A stretch of DNA of 64,000 bases. Origin: Mesorhizobium sp. SOD10 (lineage in GTDB: Bacteria; Pseudomonadota; Alphaproteobacteria; Rhizobiales; Rhizobiaceae). The notes under the pieces are model-generated. The model saw only the letters and a list, made by a program, of their open reading frames with translations. It searched no databases and was not told the origin of the DNA. The DNA lies in the NCBI GenBank assembly GCA_000824805.1, contig CCNA01000006.1, positions 372,001 to 436,000 of the forward strand, read 5' to 3'. The position numbers and the translations under genes are program-made. This document shows, in pieces, positions 52,155 to 61,530 of the stretch (position 1 is the first letter of the stretch; each line of letters opens with the position of its first letter).

Positions 52155-54278
52155 ATGAAGAAGATTGCCGCGATCCTAACCCTGTCCGCCTCGGCGCTCG
52201 GCCTGTCGCCGGGCGTGTCTTTTGCCGACTACACGCTGAACATCCTGCATTTCAACGATTGGCACAGCCGCATCGAAGGCAACAACAAATACGAGTCGAC
52301 CTGTTCGGCCGACGAAGAGACCAAGGGCGAATGCATCGGCGGCGCCGGGCGGCTGATCACGGCGATCGCTGAGGAGCGCAAGAAGCTCGAAGGCCAGAAC
52401 GTGCTGCTGCTCAATGCCGGCGACAGCTTCCAGGGGTCGCTCTTCTACACAACCTACAAGGGCGCGGTGGAAGAGGAGTTCCTCAATCAGATCAAGCCCG
52501 ACGCGGTGACGCTCGGCAACCACGAATTCGACGATGGCGAGACCGCCCTGGTGCCTTACCTCGATAAGGCGAAGTTCCCGATCGTCAGCGCCAATGTCGT
52601 GCCCAACGACAAGTCGGGCGCCAAGGACAAGATCAAGCCTTCGATCGTCGTCGAGGTCGGCGGCCAGAAGATCGGCATTGTCGGCGCCGTCACCAACGAC
52701 ACGCCGGAACTCGCCTCGCCCGGTCCGAACATCGCCATCACTGATGACGTCAAGGCGATTACCGCCGAAGTCGAGAAGCTCAAGGCGCAAGGCGTCAACA
52801 AGATTATCGCGGTCACTCATATCGGCTACCGGCGCGAGCGCGACGTGATCGCCAAAATCCCGGGTATCGACGTGGTGGTCGGCGGCCACAGCCACACCCT
52901 CCTGTCGAACACCGACCCGAAGGCCGAGGGACCGTATCCAACGATGGTCGACAACCCCGGCGGCTACAAGGTGCCGGTGGTGCAGGCGGCCTCCTATTCG
53001 AAATATCTCGGTGAGTTCAAAGTCGTGTTCGACGACAACGGCGTCGTCAAGGAAGCCAGCGGCGCCCCGATCTATCTCGACAAGTCGATCACGCCCGATC
53101 CCGTCGTGCTTGCCCGCATCAAGGAGCTCGGCGCGCCGATCGAGGCGCTGAAGAACAAGGAGGTGGCCGAGACCACCAAGGCGATCGACGGCAGCCGCGA
53201 GAACTGCCGCGCGCGCGAATGCGAGATGGGCAATCTCGTCTCCGACGCCATCCTCGACCGCACCAAGGGCCAGGGCGTCGAGATCGCCATCTCGAACGGC
53301 GGCGGCCTGCGCGCCTCCATTGACCAGGGCACGGTGACCATGGGCGAGGTTCTGACCGTGCTGCCCTTCCAGAACACACTTGCCACCTTCAAGATCTCGG
53401 GCAAGGACCTGGTTGCGGGGCTCGAAAGCGGCCTCAGCCAAGTCGAGGACGGCGCCGGCCGCTTCCCGCAGGTCGCCGGGCTGAAATATTCCTTCGACAA
53501 GTCGGTCGCGCCCAATGCCGGCCGCGTCAAATCGGTCGAAGTGATGGAGAACGGCGCCTGGACGCCGATCAATCCGGACAAGCAATACCTCGTCGCCACC
53601 AACAATTACGTCCGCCAGGGTGGCGACGGCTACAAGGTCTTCGCCGACAAGGCGACGGACGCCTATGACTACGGCCCCGGCCTGGAGCAGGTGGTGGCCG
53701 ACTATCTCGGCGCGCACCGGCCCTACACGCCCAAGCTCGACGGCCGCATCACCGAGATTGCGGCGACGACCGCGGCGGCCGAGCCGGCCAAGCCTGCGGA
53801 ACCGGCGAAGCCCGCCGAAACAGCTCCCGCCGCCACTCAGGCGCCCGCGGCCGAGGCAGCAAAACCGGCCGAGGCTGCGCCAGCAAACAGCGAACCGGCA
53901 ATGCCGGCTCTGCCTTCCGGTTCCAGCGACATTGCCGGCACGCCGCCGGCCGTTTCGGCTGAGACCGCCCCGGCCGCGCCCGCCGAGACCGCCAAGCCGG
54001 CTGAGACAGCGCCCGCGGCGCCGGCCACTGAACCGGCAAAGCCTGCCGAGGCTGCACCGGCAACCCCTGCTCCCGCCGCCGAGCCGGCCAAGCCCGCTGA
54101 AACCAAGCCGGCGGAAACCAGCCACACCGTCGCCGCCGGCGATACCTATTGGGACCTGGCCAAGAAAGCCTATGGCGACGCCACCAAATGGAAGCTCATC
54201 TCCGAGGCCAACAAGGACTACAAGCCGCGCCGCCTGCCGCTCGGCGCGACGCTGACCATTCCGCCGGCCGCGAAGTAA
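52155..54278 (+). CDS. Periplasmic 5'-nucleotidase/metallophosphoesterase with C-terminal LysM
   Basis: 707 residues. Signal peptide (1-24), metallophosphoesterase domain (about 26-300; LHFNDWHSRIE, LLNAGDSFQGS, TLGNHEFDDG, GGHSHT), 5-nucleotidase C-domain (about 340-520; ISNGGGLRASIDQG), a long Ala/Pro/Glu/Lys linker (about 535-655) and a LysM domain (about 656-707; HTVAAGDTYWDLAKKAYGDA). Dephosphorylates extracellular nucleotides; LysM would bind it to peptidoglycan. Start set at MKKIAAILTL, with a weak ribosome-binding site. Confidence 0.9.
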   Translation: MKKIAAILTLSASALGLSPGVSFADYTLNILHFNDWHSRIEGNNKYESTCSADEETKGECIGGAGRLITAIAEERKKLEGQNVLLLNAGDSFQGSLFYTTYKGAVEEEFLNQIKPDAVTLGNHEFDDGETALVPYLDKAKFPIVSANVVPNDKSGAKDKIKPSIVVEVGGQKIGIVGAVTNDTPELASPGPNIAITDDVKAITAEVEKLKAQGVNKIIAVTHIGYRRERDVIAKIPGIDVVVGGHSHTLLSNTDPKAEGPYPTMVDNPGGYKVPVVQAASYSKYLGEFKVVFDDNGVVKEASGAPIYLDKSITPDPVVLARIKELGAPIEALKNKEVAETTKAIDGSRENCRARECEMGNLVSDAILDRTKGQGVEIAISNGGGLRASIDQGTVTMGEVLTVLPFQNTLATFKISGKDLVAGLESGLSQVEDGAGRFPQVAGLKYSFDKSVAPNAGRVKSVEVMENGAWTPINPDKQYLVATNNYVRQGGDGYKVFADKATDAYDYGPGLEQVVADYLGAHRPYTPKLDGRITEIAATTAAAEPAKPAEPAKPAETAPAATQAPAAEAAKPAEAAPANSEPAMPALPSGSSDIAGTPPAVSAETAPAAPAETAKPAETAPAAPATEPAKPAEAAPATPAPAAEPAKPAETKPAETSHTVAAGDTYWDLAKKAYGDATKWKLISEANKDYKPRRLPLGATLTIPPAAK

Positions 54279-54299
54279 TCGGTCGTCCGGCTTCATGGC

Positions 54300-54333
54300 A
54301 CCTGCCCGGACAACCGGGCGGGTGTTCCTTTTT
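54300..54333 (+). terminator. Rho-independent terminator of the 5'-nucleotidase gene
   Basis: Ten-bp stem ACCTGCCCGG/CCGGGCGGGT with loop ACAA, followed by GTTCCTTTTT. Confidence 0.9.
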
Positions 54334-54419
54334 CAGATCGTAACGCGGTAAGGTGCGGCCAGACGCGGCATTGAAACCCGGCAGGGCATCGCTAGTTTCG
54401 GCGCTACCGGAGACTGTTC

Positions 54420-55484
54420 ATGACGCTTGCCAGCCCAACCGATGCCACAGCCGCCAAGGCCGTCGGTCCGCTGTCTGCCGACGCCGCGCCTGTCAGGCCG
54501 GGCAGGATCGGCATCATGCTGGTCAATCTCGGCACGCCCGACGGCACCGACTTCAAGCCGATGTGGCGATATCTCAAGGAATTCCTTTCCGACCCGCGCG
54601 TCATCGAACTCAACAAGGCGATCTGGTACCCGATCCTCTATGGACTGGTGCTGACCACCCGGCCGAAGAAGTCCGGCGCCAACTATGCCAGGATCTGGAA
54701 CCGGGAGATGAACGAGTCGCCGCTGCGCACGTTCACCCGTGCTCAGGGCGAGAAGCTGGCCGCCGCGCTTGCCGACCTGCCCGACGTGATGGTTGATTGG
54801 GCGATGCGCTACGGCAATCCCTCGACGGCAAGCGTCGCCCAAAGACTGGTCGACCAGGGTTGCGAGCGCATCCTCACCTTCCCGCTCTACCCGCAATATT
54901 CGGCGACGACGACGGCGACGGCCAACGACCAGCTGTTCCGTGCGCTGATGAAGATCAGGCACGCGCCGGCGATCCGCAGTGTGCCGCCCTATTACGACGA
55001 GCCGGTCTATATCGAGGCGCTCGCTCGTTCGATCGAGAAGCACATCGCGACGCTCGATTTCGTGCCGGAAGTGGTTATCACCTCCTACCACGGCATCCCC
55101 AAGCCCTATTCCGACAAGGGCGATCCGTACCAGTCACACTGCCTGGAGACTACGCGGCTGCTGCGGGCGAGGCTCGGCTGGGACGAAAACAAGCTCATCA
55201 CCACCTTCCAGTCGCGTTTCGGCGCGCAGGAATGGCTGCAGCCCTATACCGACGTCACGGTCGAGAAATTGGCCAAGGACGGCGTCAAATCCATCGCCAT
55301 CGTCAATCCGGGCTTTTCCGTCGATTGCATCGAAACGCTGGACGAGATCGGCCGCGAAGCGGCCGAAACCTTCCATCACGCCGGCGGCAAGAACTTCGCC
55401 CATATCCCCTGTCTCAACGACAGCGCCGAGGGCATGGCCGTGGTCGAAGCGCTGGTGCGGCGCGAGCTTTCCGGCTGGGTGTGA
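54420..55484 (+). CDS. hemH: Ferrochelatase
   Basis: 354 residues; inserts Fe(II) into protoporphyrin IX, the last step of heme synthesis. Motifs: IGIMLVNLGTPDGTDFKPMW, VVITSYHGIPKPYSDKGDPY (catalytic His) and NPGFSVDCIETLDEIGREAA. N-terminal extension of about 25 residues is usual in rhizobia. Confidence 0.94.
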   Translation: MTLASPTDATAAKAVGPLSADAAPVRPGRIGIMLVNLGTPDGTDFKPMWRYLKEFLSDPRVIELNKAIWYPILYGLVLTTRPKKSGANYARIWNREMNESPLRTFTRAQGEKLAAALADLPDVMVDWAMRYGNPSTASVAQRLVDQGCERILTFPLYPQYSATTTATANDQLFRALMKIRHAPAIRSVPPYYDEPVYIEALARSIEKHIATLDFVPEVVITSYHGIPKPYSDKGDPYQSHCLETTRLLRARLGWDENKLITTFQSRFGAQEWLQPYTDVTVEKLAKDGVKSIAIVNPGFSVDCIETLDEIGREAAETFHHAGGKNFAHIPCLNDSAEGMAVVEALVRRELSGWV

Positions 55485-55497
55485 CCGGCTTCAGCGG

Positions 55498-55620
55498 CTG
55501 ATGCATGTCGCCCAGAAGTGTGCAGCGGTTCTGGGATAACGACATGCATCACGACAAGACCCAAAGCGCGTCGACCGAATCCGTTTCAGCGCGACGCGCT
55601 TTGGCCCGAAACCGGTGCGC
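55498..55620. repeat. Interspersed composite hairpin repeat, family B copy 2
   Basis: First hairpin with perfect arms ATGCATGTCG/CGACATGCAT (55501-55549) and inner CCCAGAA/TTCTGGG. Second with 13-bp arms CCAAAGCGCGTCG/CGACGCGCTTTGG (55561-55604), then CCCGAAACCGG. Shares the last two elements with copy 1 at 39622. Lies between hemH and the SPFH gene. Confidence 0.85.
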
Positions 55621-55722
55621 AAAAGCCTTCACTAACCAATATTCCCGATCACCTGATTGTAACGTTGCGGAAACACACTTAAGTGATTCCGTGAGGTCGC
55701 CGCCTTTTGAGGGAGAAACGAA

Positions 55723-56673
55723 ATGGGCTTCAGCGGTTTCGATATTGCCATCATTGTTCTTGTCTTTTTGGTCATCATCCTGCTTTTCAAGGGCATCAGG
55801 ACGGTTCCGCAAGGTTACAATTATACGGTTGAGCGCTTCGGCCGTTACACCAAGACGCTGACCCCCGGCCTCAACATCATCAATCCCATCTTCGAGCGCG
55901 TCGGCGCCAAGATGAACATGATGGAGCAGGTGCTCGACGTCCCGACGCAGGAGATCATCACCCGCGACAATGCCATTGTGGGGGTCGACGGCGTCGCCTT
56001 CTACCAGGTGCTGAACGCCGCGCAGGCCGCTTACCAGGTGGCCGGGCTGCAGAACGCCATCCTCAACCTCACCATGACCAATATCCGTACCGTCATGGGC
56101 TCGATGGACCTCGACGAATTGCTCTCCAACCGAGACGCGATCAATGAGCGGCTGCTGCGCGTCGTCGACGAGGCGGCGCATCCGTGGGGCATCAAGATCA
56201 CCCGCGTCGAGATCAAGGACATCAACCCGCCGGCCAATCTGGTGGAATCGATGGGCCGCCAGATGATGGCGGAGCGCGACAAGCGCGCCCAGATCCTTGC
56301 CGCCGAAGGCCTCAAGCAATCGCAGATCCTCGAAGCCGAGGGCCGCAGGGAAGCAGCCTTCCGCGACGCCGAGGCGCGCGAGCGCTCGGCCGAGGCGGAA
56401 GCCAAGGCGACCCAGGTCGTGTCGGAAGCCATCGCAAAGGGCGACGTGCAGGCGATCAATTACTTCGTCGCCCAGAAATACACCGAGGCCCTGGCCAGGA
56501 TCGGCTCGTCGAGCAACAACAAGATCGTGCTGATGCCGTTCGAAGCCTCCTCGCTGATCGGCTCGCTCGGCGGCATCGGCGAGATCGCCCGCGAGGTCTT
56601 CAAGGGCGACGGGCCGTCCGGCCTTCAGCGGCAGGGTTGGCGCCCACCGGTCGTGCGGCAGACCGACAGCTGA
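55723..56673 (+). CDS. SPFH/stomatin-family membrane protein (QmcA-like)
   Basis: 316 residues: N-terminal membrane segment ([20 protein letters not shown]), SPFH domain (about 30-180; [20 protein letters not shown]) and a coiled coil (about 185-245; Ala/Glu-rich). Oligomerises at the inner membrane in microdomains, often with an NfeD partner, as here. Confidence 0.9.
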   Translation: MGFSGFDIAIIVLVFLVIILLFKGIRTVPQGYNYTVERFGRYTKTLTPGLNIINPIFERVGAKMNMMEQVLDVPTQEIITRDNAIVGVDGVAFYQVLNAAQAAYQVAGLQNAILNLTMTNIRTVMGSMDLDELLSNRDAINERLLRVVDEAAHPWGIKITRVEIKDINPPANLVESMGRQMMAERDKRAQILAAEGLKQSQILEAEGRREAAFRDAEARERSAEAEAKATQVVSEAIAKGDVQAINYFVAQKYTEALARIGSSSNNKIVLMPFEASSLIGSLGGIGEIAREVFKGDGPSGLQRQGWRPPVVRQTDS

Positions 56674-56684
56674 GGTGAGAGCCG

Positions 56685-56779
56685 CAATTCCAGGAAAAAT
56701 GTGACACGGTTTCCGTCCGGAATTGCGGCAAACAGAGAAATAGGACGGTTCCTCGTTTCCGTGAAACGGGAACTGCTCC
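56685..56779. repeat. Interspersed composite hairpin repeat, family A copy 3 (full length)
   Basis: Left hairpin arms CAATTCC/GGAATTG (56685-56726), inner GGAAA/TTTCC, A-rich linker, then a right imperfect hairpin GGACGGTTCC ... GGGAACTGCTCC (56743-56778). Sits between the SPFH and NfeD genes, probably inside one transcript. Confidence 0.85.
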
Positions 56780-56795
56780 GGGTGGGAGAACATCG

Positions 56796-57260
56796 ATGAT
56801 CGACCGCATCGTTTCGGAACTCGGCCCGTGGAACTGGATGGTTCTCGGCATCGTGCTCCTGGTGATGGAAGTCGTGGCTCCAGGCGTGTTCATGCTGTGG
56901 ATCGGCATCGCCGCGCTGATCGTCGGCGCGGTATCGCTGGCGATCTGGGACGCGGCCTTCTGGACCTGGCAGGTCCAGGTCCTTGCCTTCCTCGTGCTGG
57001 CCGTCGTCTCGGCCTATGTCGGCCGGCAGATCGCCGTCGGCCGGCAAGGCAGCGTCGACCAGCCGCTGCTCAACCGCCGCGGCGCACAGATGGTCGGCCG
57101 CACGGCGACACTGGCCGAGCCGATCAAGAACGGCCGCGGCCGCATCCGGCTCGGCGATACGCTGTGGCGCGTCTCCGGTCCCGACCTGCCGGTCGGCGCG
57201 CAGGTGCGCGTGACCGGAGCGGCGGATACCGATCTGGAGCTGATCGTCGAGGCGATTTGA
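56796..57260 (+). CDS. NfeD-like membrane protein
   Basis: 154 residues with two or three hydrophobic segments (LGPWNWMVLGIVLLVMEVVA and VLAFLVLAVVSAYVGRQIAV) and a C-terminal OB-type domain (RGRIRLGDTLWRVSGPDLPV). NfeD proteins work with SPFH partners; this one lies next to such a gene. Confidence 0.88.
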   Translation: MIDRIVSELGPWNWMVLGIVLLVMEVVAPGVFMLWIGIAALIVGAVSLAIWDAAFWTWQVQVLAFLVLAVVSAYVGRQIAVGRQGSVDQPLLNRRGAQMVGRTATLAEPIKNGRGRIRLGDTLWRVSGPDLPVGAQVRVTGAADTDLELIVEAI

Positions 57261-57284
57261 CTGCAAGCGCTGTGTAACGAGCGG

Positions 57285-57408
57285 AATATTAACGTCAGGC
57301 CGAGTCGAAAACGGTGGGTTCCGAGAACCGGAGCGGAGCGTACTTTTCGTACGTGAGCACCGGAAGCGCAGGGAGCCGCCGTTTGCAGGCCGGCCTCACC
57401 TTAATATT
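57285..57408. repeat. Large imperfect inverted repeat between NfeD and KdsD genes (family C)
   Basis: Outer arms AATATTAACGTCAGGCCG (57285-57302) and CGGCCTCACCTTAATATT (57391-57408) pair with two mismatches; inner AAACGG/CCGTTT and a GTAC-TTTTC-GTAC hairpin (57340-57352) fit a long cruciform. Overlaps the kdsD stop. The sequence GAACCGGAGCGGAGC type is familiar as a rhizobial intergenic repeat; one copy here. Could also end both convergent transcripts. Confidence 0.65.
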
Positions 57409-58409
57409 TAGGCAGCGCCGATGCGCAGCAGGTCGTGCAAATGCACCAGTCCGACCGGGCGTCTGCCCTCGACGACCATCAGGCTGGTGATGGCGGAGGC
57501 GTTGATCGTCTGCAGCGCCGTCGCCACCAGCGTGTCGGGGCTTGCAGTCTTCGGCTTCTTCGTCATCACCTGATCGACGCTCATCGAAAGCAGGTCGCTG
57601 GCGATGTGCCGGCGGATATCGCCGTCGGTGATGATGCCGGCCAGCGCGCCGTCGGCGGCGGTGATCGCCACGCAGCCGAAGCCCTTGCGCGACAATTCCA
57701 GGATCGCCTCGCGCATTCCGGTGCCCAACGGCACCAGCGGCAGCCTTTCGCCCACATGCATGATCTCGCGCAGTTGGGTCAGGTTGGCGCCGAGCTGTCC
57801 GCCCGGATGGAAGGTGCGGAAATGATCCGGCGTGAAGCCACGCGCCTCGAGCAGCGCGATCGCCAGTGCATCGCCCATGACGAGTTGCAGCAGGGCGGAG
57901 GTTGTGGGCGCCAGCCCATGCGGACAGGCCTCCGGCACGGCGGGCAGGAGCAGGACGACGTCGGCGGCTCGCGCCAGCGCCGAGCTCTCGCCCGAGGTGA
58001 TGGCGATCAACGGGATGGAAAAACGCCTGGAATAGGCGACGATGCCCATCAGTTCCTTGCTCTCGCCCGACCAGGACATGGCGATAATGGCGTCATCGCG
58101 GGCGATCATGCCGAGATCGCCGTGATTGGCCTCGGACGGATGGACGAAAAAGGCCGGCGTGCCGGTGGAGGCAAGCGTGGCGGCGATCTTGGAGCCGATA
58201 TGGCCGCTCTTGCCGACACCCGTGACGATGACGCGGCCATCGATGCGCGAGATCAGGTCGATCGCGGCGGCGAAGGGCTCGGCCAGCCCGTTTCCGAGCG
58301 CGGCGGCAAGGGCCGCCACACCGGCCTGCTCCGTCGCCACCGTTCTCAGCGCCGACTCGATCGCAGCCTGCCTATCCGGCTGCTTTCTTTCTGGGGACCC
58401 CGCATGCAT
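57408..58409 (-). CDS. kdsD: Arabinose-5-phosphate isomerase (KpsF/KdsD)
   Basis: 333 residues: SIS domain (about 40-180; GRVIVTGVGKSGHIGSKIAA, SGESKEL) and two CBS domains (about 210-330). Converts ribulose-5-phosphate to arabinose-5-phosphate for Kdo and lipopolysaccharide synthesis. Divergent from the beta-barrel gene at 58569. Confidence 0.9.
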   Translation of the reverse strand: MHAGSPERKQPDRQAAIESALRTVATEQAGVAALAAALGNGLAEPFAAAIDLISRIDGRVIVTGVGKSGHIGSKIAATLASTGTPAFFVHPSEANHGDLGMIARDDAIIAMSWSGESKELMGIVAYSRRFSIPLIAITSGESSALARAADVVLLLPAVPEACPHGLAPTTSALLQLVMGDALAIALLEARGFTPDHFRTFHPGGQLGANLTQLREIMHVGERLPLVPLGTGMREAILELSRKGFGCVAITAADGALAGIITDGDIRRHIASDLLSMSVDQVMTKKPKTASPDTLVATALQTINASAITSLMVVEGRRPVGLVHLHDLLRIGAA

Positions 58410-58568
58410 GGCGAAGCGATTAGCGCTTTGCCGCGCCCCTGTCCAACAGAATTGCCTTAAGCCTCCGATGGGAGAGGCTCCGGCGCCGCTCTCTCAACCC
58501 TCCGTTAACCATCGGCATTTACGGTTCGGTAAGTATGGCGCAACCGCGCCGCGCAAGCAGTGGTGACA

Positions 58569-60368
58569 ATGTCCGGGGGCGAGCCTGAAACGAAAATCGG
58601 TCGGAAGGGCATTGCCGTTGCAGCACTGCTGCTGACGGCAAGCGCGCTTGCCCTGCTGCGTCCGGCGCCTGCATTTTCGCAGGAAACCGAGCTGCGTGGC
58701 GAGGTCTCCGAATCGGCCATACTTGCCGATCAGCAGCGCAAGGCCAGGCAGTTGCGGGCGCAAGGGTCGTTGGATCAGACCCCGCCGGTCGCGGCCGCCC
58801 AGGACACGGCACCGACGGCCTACCAGCCGGCAAGCCCCGGCGCCGTTCCCGATGACGATCAGGCGGCGGGCGCGACGGACAGCATCTTCGACCAGCCGCA
58901 GGCGGCGGACGATACACTGACCGATACGGCGGTGCCGGTGAAGCCGCGCCGGCCCTCGACGGCGAATCGGCGCGCTCAGGACACCAAGGCCGACACCAAG
59001 TCGAATACCAAGGCCGCCGACAAGAAGAAGGCCAAGAAAAAGGCCGGCGAGGCCACCGACAGCATGACCACTGCCGCGACCGCCTCCACAGGCGACAAGG
59101 CTGATGCGGCAGCGGCCGACGATCATGGCAGCAACCGCCGCGCCGTCACCATCGACAGTGTCGACAAGCAGAAGCTCGACCCAGGCCAGGAGCGCACCGG
59201 ATCGATCGATGGGCAGAAGGTTAAGCCGGAGGAAGATCCCTTCGCCGCGCCTGGCGTCAGGATCGGCACCTTTGTCTTCCGGCCGACGCTGGAACAAGGC
59301 TTCACCGCGACGTCCAACGCCGATTCCAGCAGCACGGGCAAATCGGCGGTTCTGTCCGAGACAGCACTGCGTTTCACCGCGACCTCCGACTGGCGCGAGA
59401 ATTCGGCTCTGATCACCGGCTACGGCCAGTTCCGCAACACCGTGTCGGGCGAAAAGATCAACGATGCGCGGGGCCGCATCGAGGGCCAGCTCAACGTCGA
59501 TCTCGACAACGAGCTGCGTGCCATCGCCAAGCTCGGCTATGAGGCAGCACCGGAATCGGCTTCCTCGCCGGACGCGATCGCCGGCGTCGACCAACAGCCG
59601 CTGCGCCAGACCCTGGACGGCAGCCTCGGTCTCGAAAAGAGCGTCGGCAAGATGCGGTACGCGCTGACCGGCGCGGTCTCCCATGACTTCTATGGCGACG
59701 CGGAACTCACCGACGGCACCACCATATCGCAGAAAGATCGCAACAATACGCTATACACCGCCACTTTGCGCACCGGCTATGAAATCTCGCCGGCGCTCAC
59801 GCCCTTCACGGAAGTCGAAGTCGGCCGCAGGGTCTATGATCAGCGTCTCGATACCGACGGCTTTGAGCGCTCTTCGAAGCGGCTCGGGGCGCGCGCCGGC
59901 GTCGAGCTCGACATGGGCGAGAAGCTTTCGGGCGAATTCTCCGTTGGCTGGTTGCGCGAGGCGCTCGACGACAGCCGCCTTCCGGCAATCGCGGGGCCGT
60001 CCATCAATGCCGATCTGAAATGGTCGCCCGAACGCGGCACCACGATCGGGCTCACCGGACAGACCAACGTCGAGACGACCACGACGGCCGGCGAGAGCGG
60101 CGATATCCTCTACTCCGGCCGTCTGACCGGCGAGCGCCAGATCCGCGCCAATCTGACGGCGAACTCGGCGCTTGGCCTCGATTGGCGCGACTACACCGAC
60201 TCCGACGGCCACGATCTGATCCTGAGCGCCGAGGCCGGGCTGACCTGGTGGCTGAACCGCTATGCCGGCCTCACCACGCGGGTGCGGACCGAGAAGCTGA
60301 CCAGCAATCTGCCTGGACGCGACTATACGGCCAACAGCGTCTATCTCGGCCTGAAAGTCCAGCGTTAG
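58569..60368 (+). CDS. Outer-membrane beta-barrel protein (BBP2-like) with long N-terminal linker
   Basis: About 599 residues from ATG 58569 (two GTG codons precede it). Signal peptide to about 40 (ASALALLRPAPAFSQ), a low-complexity Ala/Asp/Lys region (about 70-215; KADTKSNTKAADKKKAKKKA) and a C-terminal region of repeated amphipathic strands (GVRIGTFVFRPTLEQGFTAT to SVYLGLKVQR). Likely BBP2_2 (PF10082). Function unknown, possibly linked to envelope polysaccharide export. Confidence 0.8.
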   Translation: MSGGEPETKIGRKGIAVAALLLTASALALLRPAPAFSQETELRGEVSESAILADQQRKARQLRAQGSLDQTPPVAAAQDTAPTAYQPASPGAVPDDDQAAGATDSIFDQPQAADDTLTDTAVPVKPRRPSTANRRAQDTKADTKSNTKAADKKKAKKKAGEATDSMTTAATASTGDKADAAAADDHGSNRRAVTIDSVDKQKLDPGQERTGSIDGQKVKPEEDPFAAPGVRIGTFVFRPTLEQGFTATSNADSSSTGKSAVLSETALRFTATSDWRENSALITGYGQFRNTVSGEKINDARGRIEGQLNVDLDNELRAIAKLGYEAAPESASSPDAIAGVDQQPLRQTLDGSLGLEKSVGKMRYALTGAVSHDFYGDAELTDGTTISQKDRNNTLYTATLRTGYEISPALTPFTEVEVGRRVYDQRLDTDGFERSSKRLGARAGVELDMGEKLSGEFSVGWLREALDDSRLPAIAGPSINADLKWSPERGTTIGLTGQTNVETTTTAGESGDILYSGRLTGERQIRANLTANSALGLDWRDYTDSDGHDLILSAEAGLTWWLNRYAGLTTRVRTEKLTSNLPGRDYTANSVYLGLKVQR

Positions 60369-60390
60369 CAGGCCCGCTGACCTTCCAAGG

Positions 60391-61296
60391 TTAGAACGCC
60401 GCGCCGCGGCGCTCCGCCGGCCGCACCTCGTCGAGCAGCGTGCGGATCACGCCGGCCATGCTTCCGTTCATGTCGCTGCGCCACAGCGCGAAAGCGACAT
60501 TGGCCTCGACGAAACCTTCAGGAGAGCCGCAATCGAAGGTGCGACCCTTATAGTGGTAGCCATAGAAGGGCTGCTGTTTCTCCAGCTTCAGCATCGCGTC
60601 GGTCAGCTGGATCTCGTTGCCGGCGCCGCGCTCCTGGCTTTCCAGGATGCCGAAGATTTCCGGCTGCAGGATGTAGCGGCCGTTGATGTAAAGATTGGAG
60701 GGCGCGGTGCCCTGTTTCGGCTTCTCCACCATGCCGGTGATACGGAAGCCGTGATGGGCGTCTTCGCCACGGCCGACAATGCCATATTTATGTGCCTCTG
60801 CGGGGTCGCATTCCTGCACGGCGATGATGTTGTTGCCGGTCTCGGCATAGAGCTCGACCATATCCTTCATGCAGCTCTTTTCCGACTGCATGATCATGTC
60901 CGGCAAAAGCAGCGCGAACGGCTCGTCGCCCACCAGCTCGCGGGCGCACCATACAGCGTGGCCGAGGCCCATCGGCACCTGCTGGCGCGTGAAGCTCGTC
61001 TGTCCCGGCGCCGGCTGCAGCCGCTGCAGGCGGGCGAGCTGATCGTCCTTGCCGCGCTGGGCGAGCGTGTCGTAGAGCTCGAACTGGACGTCGAAATGGT
61101 CCTCGATGACCGCCTTGTTGCGCCCGGTCACGAAGATGAAATGCTCGATGCCGGCCTCGCGCGCCTCGTCGACCACATATTGGATGACCGGCCGGTCGAC
61201 GACGGTCAGCATTTCCTTCGGGATCGCCTTGGTGGCCGGAAGAAACCGTGTGCCGAGGCCGGCCACCGGGAAAACTGCCTTGCGAACGCGCTTCAT
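60391..61296 (-). CDS. galU: UTP-glucose-1-phosphate uridylyltransferase
   Basis: 301 residues; makes UDP-glucose for exo- and lipopolysaccharides. Motifs: [39 protein letters not shown] and PQRGAGN-type end ([16 protein letters not shown]). Convergent with the beta-barrel gene by 22 nt. Confidence 0.94.
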   Translation of the reverse strand: MKRVRKAVFPVAGLGTRFLPATKAIPKEMLTVVDRPVIQYVVDEAREAGIEHFIFVTGRNKAVIEDHFDVQFELYDTLAQRGKDDQLARLQRLQPAPGQTSFTRQQVPMGLGHAVWCARELVGDEPFALLLPDMIMQSEKSCMKDMVELYAETGNNIIAVQECDPAEAHKYGIVGRGEDAHHGFRITGMVEKPKQGTAPSNLYINGRYILQPEIFGILESQERGAGNEIQLTDAMLKLEKQQPFYGYHYKGRTFDCGSPEGFVEANVAFALWRSDMNGSMAGVIRTLLDEVRPAERRGAAF

Positions 61297-61359
61297 GTTG
61301 ACACCCCTGCGTTTGAGTCAATTATCCGCGCGGCGGCGCGCTCTGCAATCCCCCCAAAC

Positions 61360-61393
61360 ATTTTCACGTCGGAATCATTTTCACGCCGGAATC
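61360..61393. repeat. 17-bp tandem direct repeat
   Basis: ATTTTCACGTCGGAATC and ATTTTCACGCCGGAATC are adjacent and differ at one base. In the galU/mltB divergent gap, so a regulator site is possible. Confidence 0.6.
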
Positions 61394-61530
61394 TTGGATT
61401 ACCGGCGAGCAGTGAATGTGAGAGCAAAAGCTGCGATACCTCTTTTCGTTCCCGGCGGCACCTATGGTAAACTAAATACTAACCCAGTTCGGCGTTGAAT
61501 GATCCTTCCTGATTTGAGAAGGAGGAAATG

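Noticed and set aside
52176..54296. A 706-codon open frame antisense to the 5'-nucleotidase gene
   Set aside because: GC-rich coding DNA often leaves an antisense frame open. The translation is low-complexity and Arg/Gly-rich with no domain, and the + strand gene is unambiguous.
55669..55690. Palindrome around CACTTAAGTG upstream of the SPFH gene
   Set aside because: The outer arms are asymmetric and no regulator is adjacent, so chance is a sufficient explanation.
61298..61326. TTGACA-N17-ATTATC on + as the mltB promoter
   Set aside because: Spacing is good, but the -10 is poor and it abuts the galU start codon on the other strand; too weak to annotate.
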